Positions 36,118 to 46,100 of a stretch of DNA of 64,000 nucleotides are shown here, in pieces (position 1 is the stretch's first letter; the number at the start of each line of letters is the position of its first letter). Source of the stretch: DASRDR01 sp963812945 [NCBI: uncultured Candidatus Rokubacteria bacterium] (lineage in GTDB: Bacteria; Methylomirabilota; Methylomirabilia; Rokubacteriales); the NCBI GenBank assembly GCA_963812945.1, contig CAWEXD010000003.1, positions 248,001 through 312,000 of the forward strand, written 5' to 3'. The position numbers and the translations under genes were made by a program. A model generated the notes under the pieces. It saw only the letters and a list, made by a program, of their open reading frames with translations, searched no databases and was not told where the DNA came from.

Positions 36118-36962
36118 GCGACTTCCACCCGGCCACGTTCCCCGAGACGACGCGGCTGACGCCGCTCGTGGGACGCGTGCTCGGCCTGAACCCCGGGCTC
36201 ATGACCGGCCCCGGCACGAACACCTACCTGGTCGGCGCGCGGCAGCCGCTCTTGATCGACACGGGCGCGGGCATGGCCGGGTACATCCCCTTGCTCGAGG
36301 GCTTCCTCGCCGGCGAGGGCCTCGATGATGTGCGCCAGGTCCTCCTGACCCACCGGCACGTGGACCACATGGGCGGCGTGCCCGACGTGCGGCGGGCCTT
36401 CCTCCGTGTCCCCGTGGCGAAGCTCGTGCGGAACGACCCCTCGCTCCCGGTCACGATGCAGCGCCTGGACGACGGGATGATGATTCGCGGCGACGGGATC
36501 ACGCTCCACGCCCTCCACACGCCGGGGCATGCCTCCGACCACCTCTGCTACTACCTGGAGGAGGAGCGGGCCCTCTTCACGGGCGACCTGATCCTGGGCG
36601 GCTCGACGACCGTGATCCCGCCCGACGACGGGGACCTCGGCGACTACCTCGCCTCGCTCCGGCGGGTCCTCGCGCTCGACGTCCAGCGCATCTACCCCGC
36701 CCACGGCCCGGTGCTCGAGCCGGCCCGCCCCGTCATCGAGGGCTACATCGCCCACCGCCTCGAGCGCGACGCCCAGATCCTCGCGGCCGTCGGCGCCGGC
36801 GCCGAGACGGTGGCCGACATCGTGGCCCGCGTGTACCGCGAGGTCCCGGCCGCCCTCCACGGGGTGGCCCGGCTGTCCGTGCTCTCCCACCTCGCGAAGC
36901 TCGAGCGCGAGGGGCGCGTCGTCCGTACGCCGGGCGAGCCGCCCCGCTTCCGTCCCGCCTAG
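36114..36962 (+). CDS. MBL-fold metallohydrolase, LACTB2-like
   Basis: 282 residues. Metal motif LTHRHVDHMGG (HxHxDH), then TPGHASDHLCYY and a Asp in LFTGDLILGGST, and the third histidine in YPAHGPVL: all seven ligands of a di-zinc metallo-beta-lactamase fold. A winged-helix-like C-terminal domain (VARLSVLSHLAKLEREGRV) matches LACTB2/RNase-like hydrolases. It starts with GTG overlapping the NUDIX stop. Glyoxalase II or endoribonuclease activity are both known in the family; context with acyl-CoA dehydrogenases favours thioester hydrolysis, weakly. Confidence 0.9.
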   Translation: MSDFHPATFPETTRLTPLVGRVLGLNPGLMTGPGTNTYLVGARQPLLIDTGAGMAGYIPLLEGFLAGEGLDDVRQVLLTHRHVDHMGGVPDVRRAFLRVPVAKLVRNDPSLPVTMQRLDDGMMIRGDGITLHALHTPGHASDHLCYYLEEERALFTGDLILGGSTTVIPPDDGDLGDYLASLRRVLALDVQRIYPAHGPVLEPARPVIEGYIAHRLERDAQILAAVGAGAETVADIVARVYREVPAALHGVARLSVLSHLAKLEREGRVVRTPGEPPRFRPA

Positions 36963-37026
36963 CCAGACCCGGGGCGTCGCCGACCCGGCGCGAAGGCGCG
37001 ATTCATCGACGCGGCCTGGGGGCCTT

Positions 37027-37272
37027 TCACGCGCTTCGCGCGCGTGCGACGTGCGCCGCGAGGAGGTCGTTGATGAGCGACTGGTAACCCAGCCCCTTCT
37101 GGCTGGCTTCACGCCGGATCGCGTCGAGCACCTGCGGGTCAATGCGAATGGCGATCAGGCGCCGCGCCTTGGCGCCCAGCGGCGGTCGCCCGACCCTCCG
37201 CATCGTCCGGAGCTGGGCGGCGGACACCTCCGGGATGTCGGAGAAGTCAATCCGTCGAGGGCGCCGGCGCAT
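37027..37272 (-). CDS. brnA: BrnA-type antitoxin
   Basis: 81 residues from the ATG at 37272, which opens MRRRPRRIDFSDIPEVSAAQL; a longer in-frame start at 37332 would add 20 residues. The C-terminal half is a ribbon-helix-helix-like region with ARRLIAIRIDPQVLDAIRREA and GYQSLINDLLAAHV. BrnA binds DNA and neutralises BrnT. It overlaps the brnT gene by 26 bases, the usual toxin-first order. Autoregulation through the palindrome upstream of brnT is expected. Confidence 0.88.
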   Translation of the reverse strand: MRRRPRRIDFSDIPEVSAAQLRTMRRVGRPPLGAKARRLIAIRIDPQVLDAIRREASQKGLGYQSLINDLLAAHVARARSA

Positions 37273-37543
37273 GGGCCGCCCGCTCTTTGCGGCTCGCCCG
37301 CCGCGCGCTGATGATGCGGATGCTCTCGCCATCGCCTTTCCGCCTCCTCACGGTGTACGCCACGATCAGCACTCTGCCGGTAACCGCGCGGCCGAGTCGC
37401 AGGAGTCTCGGTTCCTTCTCGGAATGGCGCAGATCCGGCCCATCAAGGGCGTGCGGATCGGCAAACACGGTGACCGCCTCCTCGAACGATACCCCGTGCT
37501 TGGCGTGGTTCGCCGCGGCCTTCCGCCTGTCCCATTCGAACAC
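37247..37543 (-). CDS. brnT: BrnT-type toxin (RelE fold)
   Basis: 98 residues. FEWDRRKAAANHAKHGVSFEEA is the BrnT N-terminal signature, and GRVLIVAYTVRRRKGDGESIRIISARRASRKER includes the IRIISAR core with the residues needed for RNase activity. The start is a GTG. BrnT inhibits translation by cleaving RNA until bound by BrnA. It is a small chromosomal type II module, not linked here to a mobile element. Confidence 0.9.
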   Translation of the reverse strand: MFEWDRRKAAANHAKHGVSFEEAVTVFADPHALDGPDLRHSEKEPRLLRLGRAVTGRVLIVAYTVRRRKGDGESIRIISARRASRKERAAHAPAPSTD

Positions 37544-37549
37544 GTTTCA

Positions 37550-37557
37550 GTATATAC
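37550..37557. promoter_or_regulatory. Palindromic operator candidate of brnTA
   Basis: A perfect palindrome, GTATATAC, lies 6 bases before the brnT start codon and contains TATACT-like -10 sequence on the minus strand (ATACTG). Its AT-rich character contrasts with its surroundings. Binding by BrnA is expected from the family. Confidence 0.4.
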
Positions 37558-37822
37558 GCAAATACCCGGCCAGGGGTGCCCGCTTCGGCGGTTCAGGCGA
37601 GTACTGCCCGGTTCCGCCTTCACTTGGCCCCCCGGCGTCGGCGCCGGCGCATCCGTCTCGATCCACCCCGTTCACGAGGGGCGACGGTCGATCGCTCGGC
37701 CGCGAAGCGCCCCTGGGATCCGGCGTCGCGCAAGCCCGCGTCCCGCGCGCGAATCCGCACGGGGCGGGCGAGTCCCGGTCATGGCACCGCCATTGCTCGG
37801 CCATCGGGACGGAGGAGCCGGG

Positions 37823-38272
37823 ATGCGAGGTCGACAGCACGGGATCACGCTGGTGGAGGTCGCCGTCGTCCTCGCGACGGTGGCGATCCTGATCGGAGGC
37901 GCCGTCCCCACGGTGGGGGCGGCGCTCGAAGGGTACCGGGCGGGCGGGGCCACGGCGGATCTCTACGCCGCCGTCCATCTCACGAAGGCCCACGCCCGCG
38001 CCACCGGCGTGATGCACGCGCTCGTCCTCGAGCCCGACGGCCGGGCCTTCCGGATCGTCGCCGATCCCGGAGGGTCTGCGCGGACGGTCGACGGGCCGCA
38101 TCGCCTGGTGGACGGGGCGGTCGCGACCAGCAACGTCGAGATCCACCTCTCTCCGAAGGGCTTCGCAGTGCCGGCCGGCACCATCACCATCCGGAGCGGC
38201 GGGGAGACACGCCGGATCGTCGTCAACATCCTGGGCCGGGCGCGGATCGCCGCCGGCGAGGATCCCCCGTGA
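37823..38272 (+). CDS. Orphan type IV pseudopilin (GspH/FimT-like)
   Basis: 149 residues. The prepilin motif GITLVEVAVVLATVAILIGG has Gly-1 and Glu+5 for cleavage and methylation by the prepilin peptidase. The rest is a short beta-rich domain ending GETRRIVVNILGRARI, as in minor pseudopilins GspH/FimT. A strong ribosome site (GGAGGAG, 37811-37817) supports the ATG at 37823. No secretion or pilus machinery genes are in the window, so its partner system lies elsewhere. The small gene at 38284 follows after 11 bases and may be co-transcribed. Confidence 0.82.
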   Translation: MRGRQHGITLVEVAVVLATVAILIGGAVPTVGAALEGYRAGGATADLYAAVHLTKAHARATGVMHALVLEPDGRAFRIVADPGGSARTVDGPHRLVDGAVATSNVEIHLSPKGFAVPAGTITIRSGGETRRIVVNILGRARIAAGEDPP

Positions 38273-38283
38273 GGAGACACGAC

Positions 38284-38550
38284 ATGGCCACGGACGCGCG
38301 GCGGGGACGGAACGGGCGGCAGGACGTCGGGGCCGCCTGGCAGAAGACGGGGGCGAGCGGCCCCTTCCTGGCGATCGAGATCGAGGCCGGCGCCGCGATC
38401 GCGGACGCGCTCGCCGCGCTTCTCCACGGCGACGACCGGCTGAGCTACCTCGCCTTCAACAACGAGAAGAAGCCGGACGGGCGGGACGGCCAGCCGGACC
38501 TCCGCCTCGTCCGGCCGCTCCGGCGGCCCGGGGGGGACGAGGCCGCGTGA
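38284..38550 (+). CDS. Small protein with DUF736-like pattern
   Basis: 88 residues. The sequence WQKTGASGPFLAIEIE then LSYLAFNNEKKPDGRDGQ and PDLRLVRP follows the pattern (W/F.KTG..G.F..., N.KK....PD.R) of DUF736-type small proteins often carried on plasmids and integrative elements. Similarity is by eye only. There is no signal, membrane segment or cysteine. The start has AGGAGA upstream (38271-38276). It may form one transcript with the pseudopilin gene. Confidence 0.55.
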   Translation: MATDARRGRNGRQDVGAAWQKTGASGPFLAIEIEAGAAIADALAALLHGDDRLSYLAFNNEKKPDGRDGQPDLRLVRPLRRPGGDEAA

Positions 38551-38659
38551 ACCGACGGCAGAGGGCGGGCGCCCCCCGGGCTGTGCCACCCGCTCCTGAC
38601 AGGTGTTCCGTCCCGATGGATTGCCTCACGCGGCGAGGCTCGGGTAGCATGGATGCACG

Positions 38660-38836
38660 GTGACCCACGAGATGCTGGCGGTCTTCCTTGCCGTCGTCGC
38701 CGTCCTGATCATCGCGACCTTCGCGTGGATGGTGTACCTGACCCGCGACATCGGGCGCATGGTCAAAGCGGTGGCCGGGATGGTGTACCCGGAGGCCGAG
38801 AAGACTCGCGCCAGCCTGCCCACGCGCGAGCGCTGA
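38660..38836 (+). CDS. Small single-pass membrane protein
   Basis: 58 residues from GTG 38660. A single hydrophobic helix AVFLAVVAVLIIATFAWMVYL is followed by a charged tail (GRMVKAVAGMVYPEAEKTR). Codon use is like the neighbours. It lies 65 bases before the TctC gene but shows no clear family. Start and reality are moderately uncertain because no strong ribosome site precedes it. Confidence 0.5.
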   Translation: MTHEMLAVFLAVVAVLIIATFAWMVYLTRDIGRMVKAVAGMVYPEAEKTRASLPTRER

Positions 38837-38901
38837 CGCGGCGATTTCCCGGAGTCGTCTGGCGATCTGACCGGGCTCGACGCCGGGAAGGAGGCATGCC
38901 G

Positions 38902-39870
38902 ATGCGGTCCATGTGCTCCCAGCTTTTCCGGGTCGCCGCGCTCGTCCTGGCGCTCGCGACGACCGGCCTCGCTCAGGAGTACCCGGCCAAGCCGGTGCGA
39001 CTCATCGTGCCGTTCCCTCCGGGCGGCAGCAACGACATCGTCGGCCGCATGATCGCCACGCAGCTCGGCGAGCGGTGGGGCAAGCAGGTCGTCGTCGACA
39101 ACCGCGGCGGCGCGGGCGGCGTCATCGGGACGGACCTGGCGGCGAAGGCACCGCCGGACGGGTACACGCTCCTGGTCGTCTCCATCGCCCACGCCGTGAA
39201 TCCCTGGCTCTACAAGCTGACCTACGACCCGATCAAGTCCTTCACGCCCGTCGCCATCCTGGCCACCGGCCCGAACGTGCTGACCGTCAATCCGGGCCTG
39301 CCCGTCCACTCGGTCAAGGAGCTCGTCGCGCTGGCCAAGCAGAAGCCCGGCGAGCTGCAGTACGCGTCCGCGGGCGTCGGCACGTTCCAGCATCTCGGCA
39401 GCGAGCTTTTCAAGATCACGGCCGGCGTCGATCTCATGCACGTGCCGTTCAAGGGCGGCGGTCCCGCGATGATCGACGTGATCGGCGGCCACACCAAGGT
39501 TCTCTTCAGCTCGCTCGTGCAGGCCCTCCCTCACATCCGGGCGGGCAAGCTCAGAGCGCTGGGCACCGGCGGCTCGACCCGCGTCTCCGTCCTGCCCGAC
39601 GTGCCCACGATCGCCGAGGCCGGCGTGCCCGGCTACGAGGCCGTGAACTGGTGGGGCATTGCCGCGCCCGCCGGCACGCCTCAGCCGATCGTCGACCGGC
39701 TGCACAAGGAGCTCACGGCCATCCTGACCTCCCCGGTGACCCAGAAGCAGTTCTCGTCCGAGGGGGCGGAGGTCGTCCAGATGAGCTCGGCCGAGTTCGG
39801 CAGCTTCATGGCCAAGGAGCTCGGGAAGTGGGAGCGCGTGGTGAAGGAGGGCGGCATCAAGGCGGACTAG
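38902..39870 (+). CDS. tctC: Tripartite tricarboxylate transporter solute-binding protein (TctC/Bug)
   Basis: 322 residues. A signal peptide of ~25 residues (SQLFRVAALVLALATTGLAQE) is followed by YPAKPVRLIVPFPPGGSND, the Bug-family N-lobe. DLAAKAPPDGYTLL and FKGGGPAMIDVIGGH complete the family. It captures a carboxylate or similar small solute in the periplasm. Start 38902 is preferred over 38896 because GGAGG at 38890-38894 is 7 bases away. tctB and tctA follow immediately, giving a complete transporter. Confidence 0.92.
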   Translation: MRSMCSQLFRVAALVLALATTGLAQEYPAKPVRLIVPFPPGGSNDIVGRMIATQLGERWGKQVVVDNRGGAGGVIGTDLAAKAPPDGYTLLVVSIAHAVNPWLYKLTYDPIKSFTPVAILATGPNVLTVNPGLPVHSVKELVALAKQKPGELQYASAGVGTFQHLGSELFKITAGVDLMHVPFKGGGPAMIDVIGGHTKVLFSSLVQALPHIRAGKLRALGTGGSTRVSVLPDVPTIAEAGVPGYEAVNWWGIAAPAGTPQPIVDRLHKELTAILTSPVTQKQFSSEGAEVVQMSSAEFGSFMAKELGKWERVVKEGGIKAD

Positions 39871-39903
39871 GGTGACGCGCCCGCTCGACGGCCGCGGGTC
39901 TCG

Positions 39904-40356
39904 ATGAGACCCGCGCTCCGCGCGAGCCAGGATCTCTGGGCCGGCGTGCTGCTGATCGCCACCGGCGCCGCGGCGGCCCTCGCCGCGCGCGGCTACCCCT
40001 TCGGGACCGTGCGGCGCATGGGGCCCGGCTACTTCCCGACGGTGCTCGGCTGCCTCCTCGTCCTGTTCGGCGTTTATTTCGTGGTCCGGGGCTACCGGCG
40101 CGGCGAGCCGCTCCGGGGCGGCTGGCCCCTGCGCGCGCTCGTTCTCTTGCCGCTGGCCCTCACCCTCTTCGGGGTCCTGATGCCGCGGGCGGGGTTCATC
40201 CCGGCGCTCGCCGTCCTGGTCCTCGGGTCCGCGAGCGCCGGCAGGGAGTTCAAGCTCGTGGAGGTCCTGCTGCTGACGGCGTTCCTCACGCTCGTCGCGG
40301 TCGCCGTGTTCGTCTGGGGCCTGGGCCTCCCGTACCCCCTGATCGTCGGCGTCTGA
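39904..40356 (+). CDS. tctB: Tripartite tricarboxylate transporter small permease (TctB)
   Basis: 150 residues with four membrane helices (LWAGVLLIATGAAAALAARG, FPTVLGCLLVLFGVYFVV, ALVLLPLALTLFGVLM, and a long terminal pair). The MGPGYFPTVLG motif is the TctB signature. The small subunit pairs with TctA in the inner membrane. It is 33 bases after tctC and 10 bases before tctA. Confidence 0.9.
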   Translation: MRPALRASQDLWAGVLLIATGAAAALAARGYPFGTVRRMGPGYFPTVLGCLLVLFGVYFVVRGYRRGEPLRGGWPLRALVLLPLALTLFGVLMPRAGFIPALAVLVLGSASAGREFKLVEVLLLTAFLTLVAVAVFVWGLGLPYPLIVGV

Positions 40357-40366
40357 CCCCGCGGTC

Positions 40367-41854
40367 ATGGACCTGTTCCAGCACCTCGCCTTCGGGTTCA
40401 GCGTCGCGGTCTCGCTGCAGAACCTGCTCTACTGCCTGGTCGGCGTCCTGGTCGGCACGCTGATCGGCGTCCTGCCGGGCATCGGCCCGCTCGCGACCAT
40501 CGCCATGCTGCTGCCGCTCACCTACAACGTCCCGCCGGTGGCCGCGCTGATCATGCTGGCCGGCATCTACTACGGCGCCCAGTACGGCGGGTCGACCACC
40601 GCCATCCTGATGAATCTCCCGGGGGAAACCTCGGCGGTCGTCACCTGCCTCGACGGCCACCCGATGGCGCGGCAGGGGCGCGCCGGGCCGGCGCTCGCCA
40701 TCGCGGCCATCGGCTCGTTCTTCGCGGGCACCGTGGGCACGCTGCTCATCGCCGTCGCCGGTCCGCCCCTCGCGGCAGTCGCGCTCCGGTTCGGGGCGCC
40801 GGAGTACTTCTCGCTGATGCTGATGGGGCTGGTCGCGGCAGCGGTCCTCGCGCAGGGGGACATGATGAAGTCCCTCGCCATGGTCGTGATGGGCCTCTTG
40901 CTGGGCATCGTCGGCACGGACGTGGCGTCGGGGCTGCCGCGCTTCAGCTTCGGCATCATCGAGCTGACCGACGGCATCGGCTTCATCGTCCTCGCCGTCG
41001 GCGTGTTCGCGGTCGGCGAGATCGTGAGCAACCTGGGCGACACGGCGGACCGCCGGGCGCTCCCCTCGGCGGTGACGACGCTGCTGCCGACCCGGGAGGA
41101 CCTCCGGCGCTCGGTGGGGCCGATTCTCCGGGGCACGGGCATCGGGGCGTTCTTCGGCGTGCTGCCCGGCACCGGGCCGGCGATCGCCTCGCTCGCGTCC
41201 TACGTGGTCGAGCGGAAGGTCGCGAGGGACCCCTCGCGGTTCGGGCGCGGCGCCATCGAGGGCGTGGCCGGACCCGAGGCCGCCAACAACGCCGACGCCC
41301 AGTGCAAGTTCATCCCGATGCTGACGCTCGGGCTTCCCGCGAGCGGCGTGATGGCGCTCATGCTGGGGGCGCTCACCATCCAGGGCATCCAGCCCGGTCC
41401 CGCCGTCATGACCCAGCGGCCGGAGCTCTTCTGGGGTCTCATCGCGAGCATGTGGATCGGCAACCTCCTGCTGGTGGTGCTCAACCTGCCGCTGATCGGC
41501 CTCTGGGTGAAGCTGCTCCGAGTGCCCTACCGCCTGCTCTTCCCCGCCATCATGGCGTTCTCGGCGATCGGCATCTACAGCGTGAACAACAGCGCCTTCG
41601 ACATCTACCTGACGGCGGTCTTCGGCATCCTGGGTCTGGTCTGGATGAAGCTCGGGTTCAGCCCGACCCCGATGCTGCTCGGGTTCGTGCTGGGGCCCCT
41701 GGTGGAGGAGCACCTCAGACGGGCCATGCTCATGTCGAGGGGCGACCCGTCGGTGTTCGTCACGCGGCCGATCAGCCTCGCGTTCCTGCTCGCCACCGTC
41801 GCGATCCTGCTCGCCACGGTCGTGCCGGCCTTCCGGTCCCGCCGCGCCGCCTGA
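40367..41854 (+). CDS. tctA: Tripartite tricarboxylate transporter large permease (TctA)
   Basis: 495 residues with 11-12 membrane helices. Family motifs: LIGVLPGIGPLATIAMLLPL, YYGAQYGGSTTAILMNLPGE and GVLPGTGPAIASLASYVVE, the two PGxG loops that form the substrate path. It imports the solute delivered by TctC using an ion gradient. It is the last gene of a complete tctCBA operon. The substrate is undetermined; no two-component tctDE genes are present. Confidence 0.94.
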   Translation: MDLFQHLAFGFSVAVSLQNLLYCLVGVLVGTLIGVLPGIGPLATIAMLLPLTYNVPPVAALIMLAGIYYGAQYGGSTTAILMNLPGETSAVVTCLDGHPMARQGRAGPALAIAAIGSFFAGTVGTLLIAVAGPPLAAVALRFGAPEYFSLMLMGLVAAAVLAQGDMMKSLAMVVMGLLLGIVGTDVASGLPRFSFGIIELTDGIGFIVLAVGVFAVGEIVSNLGDTADRRALPSAVTTLLPTREDLRRSVGPILRGTGIGAFFGVLPGTGPAIASLASYVVERKVARDPSRFGRGAIEGVAGPEAANNADAQCKFIPMLTLGLPASGVMALMLGALTIQGIQPGPAVMTQRPELFWGLIASMWIGNLLLVVLNLPLIGLWVKLLRVPYRLLFPAIMAFSAIGIYSVNNSAFDIYLTAVFGILGLVWMKLGFSPTPMLLGFVLGPLVEEHLRRAMLMSRGDPSVFVTRPISLAFLLATVAILLATVVPAFRSRRAA

Positions 41855-41899
41855 CCCGCGCGGATCGCCGGAGCGCGGAATCGTTCGCGGCCCCCAAAG

Positions 41900-42781
41900 T
41901 CAGCTCGTGCCGTAGCCGATGACGAGCCCGACGCCGGCGACGACGAGCGCGGCGGCCACGACGATCCGCCAGGTGACGCGCTCGAGGTCCCGGAGGAAGA
42001 GCCACGCCAGGAGGACCGTGACGATCGAGTGGCTGTTCACCAGCGGCGAGACGAGCGAGACCGTCCCGAGCATCAGCGCGCGCCACATCGTGAGATAGGC
42101 GATCCCCTCGGCCAGGCCGGACAGGGCCAGGAGCCGGACGCCGGGGCGCGTCGCGCCGACCAGCCCGGTCCCCCGCGCGGCGAAGACGACGGCCCACATC
42201 ACGGCGACCGAGGCGGCCGTCGCGGCGGCCGCCGCCAGCAACGGGTATGGGAAGGCGGCGAACCCCCACCGGCTCAGGTTGTCGCGGATCCCGAAGCCGA
42301 GCGCCCCCACGATCGGGAAGAGGAGATCGCGGCGACGCCAGGACCGGTCGTCTCCGTGCCGGTAGGAGAGCAACACCCCGCCAGCCACGATCGCCACCGC
42401 GCCGGCCAGGAGGCCCCAGCCCGGCCGCTCACCGAGCGCGACGACGGCCATCGTCATGCCGAAGAGCGGCGCGCACGAGGCCAGGGCCGACGCCCGGGAG
42501 GCGCCGACGCGGTGCACCCCGACGTAGAGGCCCAGGCGCGCCAGCCCCGGCGCCACCAGCCCCGCCACGAGGAACGGCCACACGCGCCCCGTGAAGAGGA
42601 GCGACAGGGGCTGCGTGGCGGCGGCCAGGAGCCACACGGTGGCCGCCGTGAAGTGGACGGAGAGCAGGACCCCGGCCAGCGGCGTCGCGTGCTGCAGCCC
42701 CCGCTTGACCAGCACGGCGGCCACCGCGAACGCCAGCGCCGACACCAGGGCCAGGAGCGGCGGGGAGCTCAGCACTCCCAT
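41900..42781 (-). CDS. EamA/DMT superfamily transporter
   Basis: 293 residues with ten helices in two EamA repeats (GLYVGVHRVGASRASALASCAPLFG and LAEGIAYLTMWRALMLGTVSLVSPL). Family members export amino acids, nucleotides or metabolites. It is convergent with tctA and stands alone. The substrate cannot be predicted. Confidence 0.87.
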   Translation of the reverse strand: MGVLSSPPLLALVSALAFAVAAVLVKRGLQHATPLAGVLLSVHFTAATVWLLAAATQPLSLLFTGRVWPFLVAGLVAPGLARLGLYVGVHRVGASRASALASCAPLFGMTMAVVALGERPGWGLLAGAVAIVAGGVLLSYRHGDDRSWRRRDLLFPIVGALGFGIRDNLSRWGFAAFPYPLLAAAAATAASVAVMWAVVFAARGTGLVGATRPGVRLLALSGLAEGIAYLTMWRALMLGTVSLVSPLVNSHSIVTVLLAWLFLRDLERVTWRIVVAAALVVAGVGLVIGYGTS

Positions 42782-43126
42782 CGAGGGGCCACGGAGTGCT
42801 TGGCGGGAGACGTGGTCGACCGCGGATCAGGCGGCCGCGATGGGGGCCATGCGCCGGCGGGTCCGCGGCTCAGAGGTCAGCCGGGCAACCGCGTTGTGTC
42901 GTGCGCAACCAGCTCGGCCCGGCAGAACCTTGGGAGGTGTCGGCCGCCTTCCGGTCTCCTCCCCTGCCCGCCCCCGCTTGCCCATCGCCTCTTTGCCCGG
43001 AGGGTACCGCGTGGCCAATGGCCCAGCAACGGCGCGTCGGTCGGCGCGGCGGGGCCCGTGTCGAATCCGGCGTGGCCGGGCACGGATCCAGGTGGGTGGC
43101 GTCAGGCGACCGTGACGGCCCACGGA
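42782..43126. other. Intergenic region, no gene recognised
   Basis: About 345 bases between the EamA gene start and the patatin gene stop. Both strands were translated; I see no conserved protein fragment, hairpin or promoter that I would defend. The EamA promoter must lie near 42782. Confidence 0.5.
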
Positions 43127-46100
43127 TCAACTGTCCACCCCCCGCGGCTTGGGGACCTCTGCCGTGAGACCCTGAGTCTCCTCGATCGCGCTCAGGAACT
43201 GCGGGAGTGTCAAGTCTCCGGCCGCGCCACACAGCTGGTCGATGGCGTGGGACCCCAAGGCGCGATAGCTCTCGAACTGCGATTCGTCGAACAGCTGGTC
43301 CAGCGTGCTCTGGTGCGGGAAGTCGGGATCCGTGGCGGCGTACTGTCTCACGTCGGCGGGCTCGGTCCCGTGCATCGTCGGCTTGATGTAGATGAGAATT
43401 CCCGGGTCGGCGCCCGGATCCACCGCCCGATACTGAATGTGGCCGATGGCGCAATAGGCGCCCTTCTCGCGCCCAGGCCCCGACTGCGGGGTCACGTCTC
43501 GATCGGGGAGAATCCTGTCGAGATCCCGAAACTCGATGGGTACCCCGAGATCGATGCGGATCTTCCTCACCGCGCTGCCCAGGTCCTCGAACTTGCCATG
43601 CGGATCCTGTGATCCGTCCACCAGGACAATGTATCGGCACCGCCGCAGGACCATCTCGTAGAGGCCGAGGTTGTCGAAGTGTCCGCCATCCGAGAGCAGG
43701 ACGTCGCGCCGGGTATCGTCAGTGAGCCCAAAGGCCTCGAACACCAGCGGACGGATGCTGGAGCTCGGATATCCCTCCTGGAAGGTGCATGCGCCCCGGA
43801 CCAGGTCCGATCCCCGAATGCCTGGATTGCCGAGCCACCATCCCAGGCGCGCGTTGAACAGCGTCAGCACGAACGTCACCGCCGACGACGACGAGTGATA
43901 GCCCATGTTCGAGCTGAGCGCCGCCCCCGAGATGGCCGCCGCCGTGCCCAGCGTGATGCCGTCGCGTCCCCCGTACTCGCGGGCGCGCCGGTAGCCGACG
44001 TAGTGGCTGCCGCAGTGCAAGGGCGAGATCGTGAACGGCGCGGCCTTCCGCTCCTGCCACGCGAGGCGCTCACCGCCGACGAGGTTCAGGGCCACGTTCA
44101 CCACGTGCATCAGACTGTAGGGTGGGGGCGGAGCGGGCAGACGTTCGAGCTCCTCCGGAAAGGCATCGTCGAGGAGCCCTCGGTTCAGGATGATCAGCGT
44201 ATCACCCTGCCCCAGCGGCGGCGTCAGGTCGCCCAGCTGCCTGTTCGTCGGCCTCGCTTCCAGCTGCCGCCGCTTCTCGTCGGGCATCTTGTTGAGCCAC
44301 AACGCCCGCACCAGCCTCTGAAGGTGCTCACTCACCGCCCGATCGGCCACGTCGTCCCGCTCGTACAAGCGTGCCGACTCGAGCAGGTGATTCAGGTCCT
44401 CGAACAGCTTGCGCTTGAGCGACTGGGACGGCGGCATGGGATCCCGATGATTGCGGAGGAGTGACTTCGTGTCGCCGTCGAGGCTGTCGCGGAGGATGGT
44501 GATCCATGCCGTGGGAAGCACCCCCGCCGGATCGTCTCTGAGCTTGCCGACCAGCCTCGCAAGGCCCCCGGGCTTGAAGCTCGTCTCCTTGAGCAGGCCG
44601 GGGCGGAGCTCGTGCATCTGCACGTTGTCCTGAGGGTCGAACCCGGTGAACGGGTTGTCCTGCCGCTGGGTCCAGCGGGAAGCGCCGAGGAATGCCCGGA
44701 TGAGACGCGCCCGGTACGCGGCATGGAGCGAGAACTGGTTGAGATTGATCACGAGAGACAGTCCGATGCCGGCGGCGGCCAGGCCGACGGCGAGGAAGAA
44801 CAGCAGGCGCGCCGGCGTCTGATAGAGGATTGCCAGCTGGCCTTCCTTGGACAGCGGCGTCCAGACCTCCTCGCGCGTGACCGCCACCCAGACCTCCGGG
44901 CCAGGCACCCCCGCCCATTGACCATGTCGAAGCACCCTCGATATGCGCGGCCGGTACTCCGGATCGAATTGTCCGAGCGAGCTCGCCTCTATGGACGCGA
45001 TGAGCGCGCTCGTGCCGAGCGATAGCGCCGCGACGAACACCGCGATGAAGAGAAGGGCGGCGATCGACAGCGTCTGACCGAACAGACGCGCCGCCAGCGT
45101 AGGCTTCGTGCCCTTTTCGGCCGTGGCCGGCGTCAGCGAGCTTCGGCCGCCCACGAACGCGATCACCCCGGACATGCCCCCAATCGCCGACAGGAATCGA
45201 GGGCTCTCGAGAAGCAACATGGGCCCGAACAGGACGAGCGACGTCACCGCGGCCCACGCGATCGCGGCAATCAGGAGCCACGCGCTGTGGCGCGCGAGCC
45301 ACTCCCGCTCTTCATCCCCGATCGGCAGCACCTGCTGGCCTCGGCGGTGAGCCGCATTCCTCCGGCTGGTGAATGCGACGAACGTGGCCGCCGAGAGAAA
45401 AAAGATCAGACAGTAGGCGGGCACGGCCAGACACACGTAGATGGCCGGGTGAAAGACAAGGCTGCTTCGTTCGGTGATCGCCTGGTTGAAGACGGCGTTC
45501 AGCGCAAGCCACGTGCCCAGGCCGCCGGCAATGCCCGTCACGACCACGGCGACGAGGTCTCCCGACATCTCCTGCCATCTCGGCCACCGCCCCAGGTACA
45601 TGCGACCGGACGCCAGCGCCGTGACGTACAGGAGCACGCCGAGCACGATCAGGACGGGCATGAACGCGACGGGCAGCACGATTCCCTCGGAGGTCACGTC
45701 GGCGATCTGCGGGAGTCGTACCAGCCAGTCGTACCACGCGAGCAGGCCGTCCCCTTCCAGGTCGCCGAGCGTCGCCGCACGGAACCTCCTCTTCCGGAAG
45801 AACCACGCCCAGAAGAGGCTGAGACACAACCCCGATGCGATCGTGGGGAGCACCGAGAAGGCCAGCACATGACCCTGGGTTCGTCGCCCGTACCAGAACC
45901 TGCGCCGGGCGAGGAGGTCCTCCAAGCTCGGGCGATTGATCGTCACGTAGAAGATGGCGGCGATCGAGAGAGCAAAGCCCAGCACCAGCAGGGTCCCCTG
46001 CAGCGTGCCGCCGACAGAGCGCCAGGGCAATGTCCATCGATCGGCGGGATCGACGTACAAGAGCGCCACGGCGATCCGCGGCCCGAGCAGCACGGCCAGG

